Assembly: GCF_001984215.1 (NCBI RefSeq)
Contig: NZ_CP019420.1
Span: 4,650,001-4,714,000, forward strand
DNA: 64,000 bases
DNA from: Mycobacterium sp. MS1601
Lineage (GTDB): Bacteria; Actinomycetota; Actinomycetes; Mycobacteriales; Mycobacteriaceae
Direction of reading: 5' to 3'
Both the position numbers and the translations under genes were made by a program. The notes under the pieces are model-generated. The model was not told the DNA's origin, did not search any database, and worked only from the letters and a program-made list of their open reading frames with translations. Shown here piece after piece: positions 1 through 8,747 of this stretch; positions within the stretch are counted from its first letter, which is position 1, and each line of letters opens with the position of its first letter.

Positions 1-685
1 CCTTGCCGGGGCACACCTGCAGTCCGCCCTGCCCGTCGCGCTGGAACAGCAGTGTCAGGCAGTCGAAGTCGGTGTGTGCCCCAGCACGCCACACGCCCGT
101 CAGGTCAGCCTCCACGGGGAGTGCGAAGTAGTGCAACAGACGCAGGGTGCTCTGATAGGTGCTCGACGACGGATCGTGAGCGCGGGTGAAGAAGTCCCGG
201 TCGAAGCCCAGCTTCGCGGCGAACAACGACAGCAACTCCATGGCCAGCGTCCAGCATCGGTGCTCGAAATCGAGCATCGTGGCGCGGAAGCCGGCCAGCT
301 CGTGCTCATCTGGCCAGAGCCCCTCCATGTTGGACAGGGTGACCTGGTAGGACTCCTTCTGATCCGGAACCCCGACCGAAGGGCGGATCTGGGTGAGTTG
401 CTCCCATCCTGAGTTGAAGCGCTTGGGGCGGCGAGCCTTCACCTCTTCCGGCAGGGCAAAGAACTTCTCGGCCATCGCGAAGGCGGAGCGCACCTTACCG
501 AGGTCGATCCCGTGGTCGACAACCTGGAAGAAGCCGATATCAGTTGCTGCACTCCACAACTCGTCGGCGATCTCATCGCGGCGGCCCGCCAGGTCCACCA
601 GCGATATGCGCCGTACCTCGCGGTCGCTCTCGGCACCCACTGCCCCCATCGCTCGTTCGCGCTGCAGTTCGGTCATTTCTGTCAT
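1..685 (-). CDS. isopenicillin N synthase-like 2-oxoglutarate/Fe(II) oxygenase (3' end outside window)
   Basis: Partial gene. The frame is open from ATG at 685 to the window edge and gives 228 residues. The start has an AAGGA ribosome site about 9 bases upstream. The N-terminus has the DIGFFQVVDHGI signature of IPNS-like non-heme iron dioxygenases. The jelly-roll motif HTDFDCLTLLFQ is visible with H204 and D206 as the first two iron ligands. The distal His and the 2-oxoglutarate-binding Arg lie beyond the edge. It begins 13 bases after the stop of the upstream substrate-binding lipoprotein gene, so the two probably form one transcript. A second, different enzyme of the same family is encoded at 3778-4818 in the divergent arm. 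The substrate is unknown; the context suggests an imported small heterocycle. Confidence 0.85.
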   Translation of the reverse strand, partial: MTEMTELQRERAMGAVGAESDREVRRISLVDLAGRRDEIADELWSAATDIGFFQVVDHGIDLGKVRSAFAMAEKFFALPEEVKARRPKRFNSGWEQLTQIRPSVGVPDQKESYQVTLSNMEGLWPDEHELAGFRATMLDFEHRCWTLAMELLSLFAAKLGFDRDFFTRAHDPSSSTYQSTLRLLHYFALPVEADLTGVWRAGAHTDFDCLTLLFQRDGQGGLQVCPGK

Positions 686-698
686 GGTGGGTGTCCTT

Positions 699-1859
699 CT
701 AGTTGGTGGCGATCGACGGATCGCTGAAGCGGTTGGTGAACAGGTCGTCGCCGGTCATTCCGGCGGGCACCACGTTGCCGGTGGCGGCCAGCACGCCGCG
801 CAGGTCCTCGACGTTGCGGGCGGTGCGGGCGGAGTCGTACACACCGAACGAACCGTCTTGTTCGGCTGCCAGCAGCCCTTTGTCGACCAGCAGGTCGGCG
901 CTGAAAGCGGCTTCTCCTTCGGAGTAGGGGGAGTAGGTGCTGTCCTGGGAGACCACGTCGACGATCACCTTGTTGACTGCCTCGGGCGCCGCGGCATAGT
1001 CCACACCGGACTGCTGGATGATGGGAACCAGCTTCTCCAGGCACGGCGCGAGCTCGTCGAGCTTGTCGGCGCGCACCGACATGTTGGAGGCGTAGATGTC
1101 ATAGCCCACGTCCTTGATCAGGCTGTAGCCCACGGGTTTGTCCCAAGACGGGGTGTCGTTTTCGTAGGTGTAGGGCTCGGAGTTGGCGAAGCCCTGCTGG
1201 GCGATGGCCGGATCGCCGACGAAGCGGGCAGGCGCACCGTCATAGCTGGTGTCGATCTGTGACTGCTGCAGCATTCCCTTGCCCACCATCCACTGCGGGA
1301 AGATCTGGTCCTTGGATACCACAACCGTGGCGTCGGACTTGCCGATATCGGCGACGGTCTGCCAGTCGGGATGGCTGGCCGGGTCCCACATCAGGATGGC
1401 CGGGCTGTACTTCAATAGGGGAGTGACGCCGATGACGGGCTGGTCTGCAGCAGCGGCGATCAGCTGATCCCCGTGCACGATGCCCATCACCAGGGAGTCA
1501 TCCACATAGAGCTGCGAGGGCACCGACTGGAAGCCGATGGCGGGTCCACCGGACTTCAGCGTCAGGTCGACGCCGGTGTCCTTGCCGGCAGCCACCAGCG
1601 GGCCGGTCACCGACTTCTCCTCGGTGTCCACCCGGTAGCCGGGCCCGAGCATGCCGAATACCGCGCCCATGTCGGACTGCGGCTGCCATTGCAGTTGGAT
1701 GCCGACGTTCGCCGGGCAGACGCCGGCCAGCGACTGCGCGTCGGAGGCGGCCTCGACGCTGGTCTCCTCAGGGGTTTCGTCGCTGCCGTAGGCGCAGGCG
1801 GACAGGCCGAGGGTGACGCAGGCGGCGACGGCCCCTGCGGTGAGACGGGATCGGGACAT
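699..1859 (-). CDS. ABC transporter substrate-binding lipoprotein, NMT1/SsuA-like
   Basis: A 386-residue exported solute receptor. Residues 1-22 form a lipoprotein signal ending in the lipobox LSAC, so the mature protein should be anchored to the outer face of the membrane by a lipidated cysteine. The rest resembles the NMT1/THI5-SsuA-TauA group (periplasmic binding type II fold), which captures pyrimidines, sulfonates, taurine or similar small molecules. GGAGGAGT just upstream of ATG 1859 is a strong ribosome site. The matching ATPase and permease are encoded divergently from 2121, and an oxygenase gene follows directly. The ligand cannot be read from sequence. The neighbouring cytosine-deaminase-like enzyme favours a pyrimidine or related ring. 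Confidence 0.85.
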   Translation of the reverse strand: MSRSRLTAGAVAACVTLGLSACAYGSDETPEETSVEAASDAQSLAGVCPANVGIQLQWQPQSDMGAVFGMLGPGYRVDTEEKSVTGPLVAAGKDTGVDLTLKSGGPAIGFQSVPSQLYVDDSLVMGIVHGDQLIAAAADQPVIGVTPLLKYSPAILMWDPASHPDWQTVADIGKSDATVVVSKDQIFPQWMVGKGMLQQSQIDTSYDGAPARFVGDPAIAQQGFANSEPYTYENDTPSWDKPVGYSLIKDVGYDIYASNMSVRADKLDELAPCLEKLVPIIQQSGVDYAAAPEAVNKVIVDVVSQDSTYSPYSEGEAAFSADLLVDKGLLAAEQDGSFGVYDSARTARNVEDLRGVLAATGNVVPAGMTGDDLFTNRFSDPSIATN

Positions 1860-2120
1860 GGCTACTCCTCCGGGGGCGTGTGCGACGGGTGTGCGATCCC
1901 GGTCGTGGACGCGACCGTGATCGAATAATTACATGCAATCATGGGCTGTGTTGCGTGCGGGTTAAAGGTTTCGTATATCGCCAGATAACGCCAGCCGTAC
2001 TGGATGTTTGACGGAAATGATTACGCACGCTTCACCTAGGGAAACATGCACGTAATACATGTAATCAAGTCTGAAAGTTGTCAATAGACGTAGAACTGCA
2101 TGTAAACGTGAGGAGTCTCA
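1860..2120. promoter_or_regulatory. divergent promoter region with repeated ACATG(C/T)A operator-like sites
   Basis: This is the only long non-coding stretch of the transport/oxygenase cluster, and it is AT-richer than its surroundings. The core ACATG(C/T)A occurs four times: 1929-1937 (TTACATGCA), 2044-2050 (ACATGCA), and in reverse orientation at 2056-2064 (TACATGTAA) and 2097-2105 (TGCATGTAA). Three copies share the longer form TTACATGYA, and 2056-2063 is a perfect palindrome. The last site lies 16 bases before the GTG start at 2121. The obvious candidate ligand is the GntR/FCD protein encoded at 4829-5473. That pairing is an inference. Confidence 0.55.
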
Positions 2121-2906
2121 GTGGAGTCAGCCCCCTCCCCGAGAGCGTCCATGCTCGAATCGCCACCCGGTGCCCGGCCCAGGATCGAATTCACCGGCGT
2201 GACAAAACGATTCGACACCGGCACCGTCGCCGTCGAGCATGCTGAGCTAGCCGTCTGCGACGGTGAGTTCGTCGCCGTGGTCGGACCCTCCGGCTGCGGC
2301 AAGTCGACGCTGCTGCGGATGGCAGCCGGCCTGGAATCGCCCAGCTCCGGACAGGTCCGGCTGGACACCGCATCCGTCGGCTTCATCTTCCAGGAACCCA
2401 CACTGTTGCCGTGGCGATCGGTACGAGCCAACGTCGAATTGTGCGCCGAACTCGGCAAGTCCGAGCGACGCCAGGCCAAACGGCGCGCCGCAGAGGCAAT
2501 CTCGGCAGTCGGACTACAGCAGTTCGCCGACCATCTGCCCAACACGTTGTCCGGAGGCATGAAGATGCGGGTGTCGCTGGCGCGCGCACTCACGTTGTCG
2601 CCACAGGTGCTCCTGCTCGACGAGCCGTTCGGCGCGCTGGATGAGATGACCAGGCTGGACATGCAGGTGGAGTTGCAGCGGCTCCACACGCAGCGCGGAT
2701 TCACGGCGATGTTCGTCACGCATTCGGTGTCCGAGGCGGTGTACCTGGCCAGCCGCGTGGTGGTCATGACACCGCGACCGGGGCGCATCGCCGGCGTCGT
2801 CGACATCGACTTCGCCTACCCGCGATCAGAAGAGCTCCGCTTCGAGACCAGGTTCACCGACTACACCGCCGAGGTATCGGCGCTGCTGCACGGGAGGCCC
2901 GCATGA
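2121..2906 (+). CDS. ABC transporter ATPase, SsuB/TauB/NrtD type
   Basis: A 261-residue nucleotide-binding subunit. Walker A is GPSGCGKST (residues 55-63), the Q-loop is at Q91 in FIFQEP, the signature is LSGGMKMRV and Walker B with D-loop is VLLLDEPFGALD. The H-loop is in FVTHSVSEA. These features place it in the nitrate/sulfonate/taurine/pyrimidine importer group. The start is GTG 2121 with AGGAG at 2111-2115. Its stop overlaps the permease start in ATGA, so the two are translationally coupled. It energises import of the ligand bound by the divergently encoded lipoprotein. Confidence 0.93.
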   Translation: MESAPSPRASMLESPPGARPRIEFTGVTKRFDTGTVAVEHAELAVCDGEFVAVVGPSGCGKSTLLRMAAGLESPSSGQVRLDTASVGFIFQEPTLLPWRSVRANVELCAELGKSERRQAKRRAAEAISAVGLQQFADHLPNTLSGGMKMRVSLARALTLSPQVLLLDEPFGALDEMTRLDMQVELQRLHTQRGFTAMFVTHSVSEAVYLASRVVVMTPRPGRIAGVVDIDFAYPRSEELRFETRFTDYTAEVSALLHGRPA

Positions 2907-3766
2907 CCGCTCTCGATGTGCCCGCGCGTCTGTTCGCCCGGGTGACAGCCACGTCGACAACACCAGAAGTCAAGCGCGTCAAGAGGGTCCGTTCCGCGGT
3001 GCTCTACCCGGTGCTGTCGCTCGGGGTCGGTTTGGTGGTGTGGTCAGCGGTCAGCTACCTGGTGCTGGAACCGCACCGGCGGTTCATGCTGCCGCCGCCC
3101 GTCGACGTCCTGCGCAACTCACTCTTGGACTGGACCCACCTGCAGTCCATGCTGGCCGCTTTGTCGGTCACCGCCCAGGTGACAGCCGTCGGATTCGCGG
3201 TCGCGGTGATCGCCGGTGTGGCCACCGGCGTGCTGATGTGTCAGGCCCGCTGGCTGGAAAAGCTCATCTACCCGTACGCCGTGGTGATCCAGGTGATCCC
3301 GATCCTGGCCATCGTCCCCCTGATCGGTTTGTGGCTCGGGTACGGAATGGCCGCGCGCACGCTGGTGTGCGTCCTGATCGCGGTGTTTCCGATCATCACC
3401 AACACCCACTTCGGCATCCGCTCGGTGGATCGCGGCATGCACGAGTTGTTCACCATCTCCGGCGCATCACGCTGGGACCGGCTGGTGAAACTCGAATTGC
3501 GCGCGGCACTTCCGGCCATCCTGACCGGTGTGCGCACCGCTGCCGGACTGGTTGTCGTCGGGGCCATCATCGGTGACATGTTCTTCGCCAAAGGCCAGCC
3601 CGGCATTGGCACCCTGCTCGACGTCTACCGCGGGCGGCTGCAATCCGAGGACTTGATCGCAGCGATCGTCCTGGCCTCGGTGTTCGGGGTGCTGGTGTTC
3701 GCCGCGATGGGACTGGTGATCCGGCTGGCCGTCGGCCGCTGGCACGAATCAGGTCGTCAACTGTGA
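2903..3766 (+). CDS. ABC transporter permease, SsuC/TauC type
   Basis: A 287-residue inner-membrane subunit with about six hydrophobic segments from residue 32 onward. The cytoplasmic EAA-type loop reads GASRWDRLVKLELRAALP, the coupling site for the ATPase. It overlaps the ATPase gene by four bases and the following oxygenase frame by a few bases, in a tightly packed operon. The family (BPD_transp_1) and the pairing with an NMT1-like receptor point to an importer of a small organic solute. The exact substrate is not determined. Confidence 0.9.
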   Translation: MTALDVPARLFARVTATSTTPEVKRVKRVRSAVLYPVLSLGVGLVVWSAVSYLVLEPHRRFMLPPPVDVLRNSLLDWTHLQSMLAALSVTAQVTAVGFAVAVIAGVATGVLMCQARWLEKLIYPYAVVIQVIPILAIVPLIGLWLGYGMAARTLVCVLIAVFPIITNTHFGIRSVDRGMHELFTISGASRWDRLVKLELRAALPAILTGVRTAAGLVVVGAIIGDMFFAKGQPGIGTLLDVYRGRLQSEDLIAAIVLASVFGVLVFAAMGLVIRLAVGRWHESGRQL

Positions 3767-3777
3767 AGGGAGAGAAT

Positions 3778-4818
3778 GTGTTCAACGTGCCGGTGCTAGA
3801 CGTCAGCTCTTACGTGGCAGGTGGCGACGCCAGGACGGATTCGGCGTGTGCCGAGGTGGCCGCTGCGCTTGACCAGGCTTGCCGGGAGGTCGGCTTCATC
3901 CAAATCGTCGGGCACGGCCTCAGCAGTGGCGCCCTGGCCGGACTGCCTGAAGCTCTCGACGAGTTCTTCGCGCTGCCCTTGAGCGTGAAGAAGCAGTATC
4001 GACGTGACCCGTCGACCAATCGCGGTTACTCACCACCCAAAAGCGAATCCTTGAGTATGAGCCTCGGCATCTCCGCCAACCAGATGAACGACTATTACGA
4101 GGCGTTCACCATCGGGACCCAGGCAGGCGACTTCGCCGGCCTGGATCTGCCCGAGGCCAGCTATGCGCCCAACAACTGGCCCGCTGCTGCACCGGGCTTC
4201 CAGCCCAGGATCGAGGAGTACTTCGCCGAAGCCCAGCGGCTGGCGCGAGTGTTGATGGTGGCCTTCACCGACGCGCTGGGCCTGCCCGCGGGCTACTTCG
4301 CGCCGATGATCGACCACTCGATCGAAGTGCTGAAGATGAACAATTTCGCGCTACCCGAGGGTGATGCCGAGATCAGCGCAGACCTGCAGGGGATGGGAGC
4401 GCACACCGACTTCGGCATCCTGACCATCCTGTGGGCCGACCAGGTGCCCGGTCTGCAGGTACTCGACCGCGACGGGGTGTGGCATGACGTACAGCCCGCC
4501 GACGGAGCGCTGCTGATCAACCTCGGCGACGCGATGGCGCGCTGGACCAACGACCGGTGGATGTCTACGGTGCACCGGGTGAACCCGCCCGTGCGTGACG
4601 GTCGCATCCAGCGCCGTCGGTCGGCGGCGTTCTTCTTCGACGGCAACCACGACGCGGTGCTCGAAGCCCTGCCCGGGACTCTCGCCGACGGCGAGATCGG
4701 CTACCCACCGATTACCGTTGCCGAGAACATCGCGATGAAAGTCGCCGGGCTGCGCACCGGCGCGGCCCCCGCGGCGGTGTTGCGGGAGGCGGCGCGGGTA
4801 TCCGCCGCCGGGAACTAG
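3778..4818 (+). CDS. isopenicillin N synthase-like 2-oxoglutarate/Fe(II) oxygenase
   Basis: The open frame begins at GTG 3763 on the permease stop, but GAAGGGAGAG at 3765-3774 is well placed for GTG 3778, which is chosen here (346 residues). Numbered from 3763, the iron ligands are H214 and D216 in GAHTDFGILTILW and H271 in TVHRVNPP. An Arg in the following RRSAAFFF strand is the likely 2-oxoglutarate anchor. The N-terminal DIOX_N half contains EVGFIQIVGHGL. Size and motifs match cytosolic IPNS-like dioxygenases, which hydroxylate or desaturate small molecules. Fungal thymine-7-hydroxylase belongs to this fold, which is suggestive next to a cytosine-deaminase-like enzyme. The true substrate is unknown. 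Confidence 0.88.
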   Translation: MFNVPVLDVSSYVAGGDARTDSACAEVAAALDQACREVGFIQIVGHGLSSGALAGLPEALDEFFALPLSVKKQYRRDPSTNRGYSPPKSESLSMSLGISANQMNDYYEAFTIGTQAGDFAGLDLPEASYAPNNWPAAAPGFQPRIEEYFAEAQRLARVLMVAFTDALGLPAGYFAPMIDHSIEVLKMNNFALPEGDAEISADLQGMGAHTDFGILTILWADQVPGLQVLDRDGVWHDVQPADGALLINLGDAMARWTNDRWMSTVHRVNPPVRDGRIQRRRSAAFFFDGNHDAVLEALPGTLADGEIGYPPITVAENIAMKVAGLRTGAAPAAVLREAARVSAAGN

Positions 4819-4828
4819 GAGGAACGGC

Positions 4829-5473
4829 ATGACGGCGTCGGACGGCGCGCTACTCACCGAGTCGGTGCACGACTCGTTGCAGGAGATGATCTTCAACGGT
4901 GAGCTGTCCCCGGGCAGCCCGCTGTCGGTGCCCGCCCTGGCCGCCCGGTTGAACGTCAGCCGCACCCCGGTGCGTGAGGCCGTGCAGCAGCTGATCTACG
5001 AAGGGCTGGCCACCCACACTCGCAATGCGGGTGCGCGGGTGACGCTGTTGGACAACGAAGCGGTCAAGGCCGTCTTCGATGTCCGCGAGGTACTCGATGG
5101 GCTGGCAGCGCACACCGCCACACTGATCGCCAGCAGCGCGGTGGTGGATCAGCTGCGCAAGATGGTGCAGCTGCAGCGCGAGATGCTCGACGAAGCCGCG
5201 GACCGGCAGCGCGACGCCAAGCTGGACCTGGAGTTCCACACCCTGATCCGTGACACCGCGCGCAACCGTCCGCTCTCGGATGCGCTGGCTCGCCTCGATG
5301 GCCAGTCGCACCTGTACCGCTCGGACATGTGGAGTACCGAGCTGAACAGGCGGCTGGCCGTCGGTGAGCACGAGCGCATTGTGGCGGCCATCGAAGCCGG
5401 CGACGCCGACGGCGCACGCTCGGCGGCCTGTGCCCACGTGGCGGGGTTGTACATCCGGACTCGGCGGAGCTGA
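4829..5473 (+). CDS. GntR-family transcriptional regulator, FadR/FCD subfamily
   Basis: 214 residues. The N-terminal winged helix carries the GntR recognition segment LAARLNVSRTPVREAV (about 32-48). The C-terminal all-helical FCD domain has the metal/ligand-site pattern D..EFH (LDLEFHTLI), GEHERI and a late CAH. The start has a strong AGGAGGAA ribosome site. It lies inside the operon between the oxygenase and the amidohydrolase, 10 bases after the former. FCD regulators usually sense a pathway substrate and repress their own cluster. The repeated ACATGYA sites at 1929-2105 are the likely targets. Confidence 0.9.
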   Translation: MTASDGALLTESVHDSLQEMIFNGELSPGSPLSVPALAARLNVSRTPVREAVQQLIYEGLATHTRNAGARVTLLDNEAVKAVFDVREVLDGLAAHTATLIASSAVVDQLRKMVQLQREMLDEAADRQRDAKLDLEFHTLIRDTARNRPLSDALARLDGQSHLYRSDMWSTELNRRLAVGEHERIVAAIEAGDADGARSAACAHVAGLYIRTRRS

Positions 5474-5476
5474 CCT

Positions 5477-6679
5477 GTGACCGCACAACCACTTTCACTG
5501 TTGCAGGGCGCCACTCTGCCAGACGGCTCCGTGGTGGACGTCCGCATCGCCAACGGTCTCGTCACCTCCGTAACCCCTGCGGATCCCACGTTGCGAGACG
5601 GCCTGGATCTGCACGGCTATCTGCTGTTCACCGCGCCCGCCGAACCCCATGCCCACTTGGACAAGGCGTTGTCCTGGGATGCGCTGCAACCCGACCTCGG
5701 TGATCTGCACGACGCGATCGCCACCTGGAAAGCGGGGTCGCTGCACTTCGATCAGGAGTCTTTCCGGGTGCGGGCCCGTGCCGCTGCCCTGGCGCTGCTG
5801 CAAAACGGCACCACGGCCGTGCGCACCCACGTCGACGTCCTTGCCGGCGACGATCCATTGCGGGGTATCCGAGCGGTCGATGCCGTGCGTCGTGAACTCG
5901 CCGGTCTGATGGACATCGAGATCGTCGCTCTCATCAAGGCGTACTCCGGCGACGAACTGCTTCACGCCGCATTGGATGCCGGCGCCGACCTGGTGGGTGG
6001 CTCACCGCACAACGCACCCGATCCCGTCGCGGAGCTGGACCGCCTGCTCGGTGTCGCCGAAAACCGCGGTGTGGGAACGGATCTGCACACCGACGAGTTC
6101 CTGTTCGGCGATCACCACACCGTCGGCGATTATGCCAAGCGTGCCGGACTTTGGCCGCAGGGACGCAACCGGACCGCCAGCCATTGCACCCGGCTGGGCA
6201 CCATGTCCGCCGACGAACTCGCAGCGCTGTTGCCGCAGATCGCCGCTTCCGGCATGGGCGTGGTGGCCAACCCGATCACCAACCTGTACCTGCAGGGCCG
6301 CGACACCCCGGTGGCGACGCCTCGTGGCATCACCGCGATCGCGGCGTTGCGTGCTGCTGGTGTGCCGGTGGCCGCCGGCGCCGACAACGTCCGTGATCCG
6401 TTCAATCCGCTGGGCCGCAGTGATGCGTTGGAGACCGCGATGCTGGCGGTGGTTGCAGGGCATGTGCACCCCGACGTCGCCCTGGACCTGGTGACCGACC
6501 AGTCGCGACGGGTACTCGGACTGCCTGAGGCCGGGCCCAGAGTGGGTGCCCGCGCCGAGCTGCTGGCCGTGCGGGGGAAAAGCGTGCCCGACGTCATCGC
6601 CAACGCCCCCGCCGATCGGGTGGTGATTCACCACGGCTCGCTGGTGGCCCGCAGCCAGACGTCGCACTGGATGGCCTGA
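5477..6679 (+). CDS. cytosine deaminase-like amidohydrolase
   Basis: A 400-residue metal-dependent hydrolase with a TIM-barrel amidohydrolase fold. The metal and catalytic motifs are PHAHLDKA, HTDEF, TASHCTRLG and ADNVRDPFNPLG, in the order seen in CodA-type cytosine deaminases and related N-heterocycle amidohydrolases. It begins with GTG 5477 three bases after the GntR stop, so it is the last gene of the plus-strand operon. It likely opens or deaminates the imported ring, before or after oxidation by the oxygenases. Other possibilities are a hydrolase for another cyclic amide or guanidine. A role on cytosine itself is not established. Confidence 0.82.
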   Translation: MTAQPLSLLQGATLPDGSVVDVRIANGLVTSVTPADPTLRDGLDLHGYLLFTAPAEPHAHLDKALSWDALQPDLGDLHDAIATWKAGSLHFDQESFRVRARAAALALLQNGTTAVRTHVDVLAGDDPLRGIRAVDAVRRELAGLMDIEIVALIKAYSGDELLHAALDAGADLVGGSPHNAPDPVAELDRLLGVAENRGVGTDLHTDEFLFGDHHTVGDYAKRAGLWPQGRNRTASHCTRLGTMSADELAALLPQIAASGMGVVANPITNLYLQGRDTPVATPRGITAIAALRAAGVPVAAGADNVRDPFNPLGRSDALETAMLAVVAGHVHPDVALDLVTDQSRRVLGLPEAGPRVGARAELLAVRGKSVPDVIANAPADRVVIHHGSLVARSQTSHWMA

Positions 6680-6991
6680 ACCGCACGCGTCAGCGGGCTT
6701 GCGAGATCTCGAGAGCAGACGGAGTTCGCTGACGGGTGTGTCGTTCTCCGGGGCGGCTGGACAAATCGGCTGAATCCCATGTTTCGAGACGAATTCAACT
6801 CCGCCGTCGTATCGGACCGTTGACTACTTGCCGGGCCACCAGGAACCTTGCGGTTCACCCAGTTGCGCGCCGCGATGACGACGACCTGAGGTTTTGCGTC
6901 GTCGGTGGCGCCGCTGCGCAAAACAAGTGAGATGTATGCAACATCTGACCTGCATCGGGCGCTCACGGCTCACGTGTGTCACCATCGATAG
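6680..6991. other. intergenic region, no convincing gene
   Basis: These 312 bases separate the amidohydrolase from the cutinase. Short open frames exist on both strands but lack ribosome sites and codon bias. The 3' half is less GC-rich and may hold the cutinase promoter. No clear hairpin or operator was recognised. Confidence 0.5.
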
Positions 6992-7852
6992 ATGGGTTTG
7001 TCAGCTCATCTAACTCGTGTTTGCAGCGCTGCCCTCCTGATGCCCGCATTGGCGCTCGGGATCGGGTTGCCGTCGGCCTCCGCGGAGCCCGCCCCCGCAC
7101 CCGCACCGCCAGTGCCGGTGCCGGTGCCTCTGGGGCCTGCCCCCGGCCCGGCACCAGAGGTGGTTCCGGTCCCCGTGCCGCAGGCAGCACCACCGGCACC
7201 GTTGCCTGTCGATCCGGCACTGCCGCCGCCCGCAATGCCCGTAGCGGCACCTGTGCCGCCTGGCTGTCCCGACGTCCAGGTGGTGTTCGCCCGCGGCACC
7301 ACCGAACCACCCGGAGTGGGCGCCATGGGGCAGGCCTTCGTTGATGACCTGCGGGCCCGGGTCGGTGGCAAGTCGGTCGGGGTGTATCCCGTCGACTACC
7401 CGGCCAGCCCGGATTTCCCCACCGGCGTCCAGGGAGTCGTCGACGCCAGTACCCATGTGCAGGAGATCGCGACAAACTGCCCAGACACCCAGATGGTGCT
7501 CGGGGGGTTCTCCCAGGGTGCGGCCGTGATGGGCTTCGTCACCAATGAGATTGTGCCGGAAGGTGTCACGGCTTCCGAGGTGCCTGCGCCGATGCCCGCC
7601 GACGTGGCCGAACACGTGGTGGCCGTGGCCCTGCTGGGCACGCCGTCGGACCGCTTCATGAGCATGATCCAGCAGCCGACTGTCAGCATCGGCCCGCTGT
7701 ACCAGCAGAAGACCATCGAGTTGTGTGTGCCCAACGACTTCGTGTGCTCCGAAGGTGGCGACATCGGCGCTCACGGCCGCTACATCTCCGACGGCATGGT
7801 GGTGCAGGCGGCCGACTTCGCCGCTGCCAAGCTGGCCGAAACCGCCGAATGA
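6992..7852 (+). CDS. secreted cutinase family serine esterase
   Basis: 286 residues. A signal peptide (about 1-31, ending SASA) is followed by a Pro/Ala/Val-rich linker to about residue 88 and then a cutinase domain. The nucleophile is S174 in GGFSQGA. D249 in PNDFVC and H261 in GAHGRY complete the likely catalytic triad, 12 residues apart as expected. Paired cysteines (GCPD, NCPD, LCVPNDFVC) should form the conserved disulfides. Mycobacterial cutinase-like proteins hydrolyse esters and lipids outside the cell. The long proline-rich linker may span the cell envelope. It appears monocistronic. Confidence 0.92.
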   Translation: MGLSAHLTRVCSAALLMPALALGIGLPSASAEPAPAPAPPVPVPVPLGPAPGPAPEVVPVPVPQAAPPAPLPVDPALPPPAMPVAAPVPPGCPDVQVVFARGTTEPPGVGAMGQAFVDDLRARVGGKSVGVYPVDYPASPDFPTGVQGVVDASTHVQEIATNCPDTQMVLGGFSQGAAVMGFVTNEIVPEGVTASEVPAPMPADVAEHVVAVALLGTPSDRFMSMIQQPTVSIGPLYQQKTIELCVPNDFVCSEGGDIGAHGRYISDGMVVQAADFAAAKLAETAE

Positions 7853-7981
7853 GACAGCCCGCCTCCCTGACAGACCGCGGCGAGTAGGGAAAACCCCCGC
7901 AAAGCTGTCGGGACAGCACCGCAGACCCGACGTCTCCGGATCACCGATATTGGGTGACATCACACGGAGACGGAGGTCGGG

Positions 7982-8563
7982 ATGACACAGCTCAACGGAT
8001 TTGACGACGACATCGAACTGGCGGCGAGGTTCGAACGTGACGCGCTGCCCCTGTTGGATCAGCTCTATGGCGGCGCCCTGCGGATGACCCGTAACCCCGG
8101 CGACGCCGAGGACCTGGTGCAAGACACGATGCTGAAGGCGTACACCGGGTTTCGCACGTTCGAGGCCGGCACCAACCTGAAGGCCTGGCTCTATCGGATC
8201 CTGACCAACACCTACATCAACGGCTATCGCAAGAAGCAGCGCCGCGTCGCCGAGTACGGATTCGACTTCTCCGAGTGGGAGGACCGGGCGGTACCAACGT
8301 CGACGAGGTTGCGCTCTGCGGAGGTGGAGGCGCTGGAGAAGTTGCCCAGCACCGAGATCGCCGACGCGATGCAGGCACTGCCCGAGGACTACCGAATGGC
8401 GGTGTACTACGCCGACGTCGAGGGATTCTCGTACAAGACGATCGCCGAGATCATGGGTACCCCGCTGGGCACGGTGATGTCGCGGCTGCACCGCGGCCGG
8501 CGGCAGTTGCGTGAACTGCTCGCCGGCGTCGCGATGAGCCGTGGGTTCGCCGTCGCCGTCTGA
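7982..8563 (+). CDS. ECF RNA polymerase sigma factor, SigH-like (no anti-sigma gene adjacent)
   Basis: A 193-residue group 4 sigma factor. Region 2 contains [19 protein letters not shown] and [20 protein letters not shown]. Region 4 contains [18 protein letters not shown] and [18 protein letters not shown]. These segments closely match remembered mycobacterial SigH, which directs the thiol-oxidation and heat response. SigH is normally followed by the zinc anti-sigma gene rshA. Here the next gene is convergent glgP, separated by tandem repeats, so this is probably a SigH paralogue controlled in another way. The ribosome site GGAGACGGAGG precedes ATG 7982. Confidence 0.9.
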   Translation: MTQLNGFDDDIELAARFERDALPLLDQLYGGALRMTRNPGDAEDLVQDTMLKAYTGFRTFEAGTNLKAWLYRILTNTYINGYRKKQRRVAEYGFDFSEWEDRAVPTSTRLRSAEVEALEKLPSTEIADAMQALPEDYRMAVYYADVEGFSYKTIAEIMGTPLGTVMSRLHRGRRQLRELLAGVAMSRGFAVAV

Positions 8564-8570
8564 GAGTCTC

Positions 8571-8747
8571 TAGGCCGTCTGTAGCCGGGCCCTCCCGCCC
8601 CCTCGCTCCGCTGGGGGTACCCCCACCCGGCTCCTTCGTCGCCGCCTCGTCGACCCGGCTAGGCCGTCTGTAGCCGGGCCCTCCCGCCCCCTCGCTCCGC
8701 TGGGGGTACCCCCACCCGGCTCCTTCGTCGCCGCCTCGTCGACCCGG

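Noticed and set aside
6736..6930. 64-residue open frame before the cutinase
   Set aside because: It has no ribosome site, no bias and no recognisable sequence, and it overlaps an equally weak frame on the other strand.
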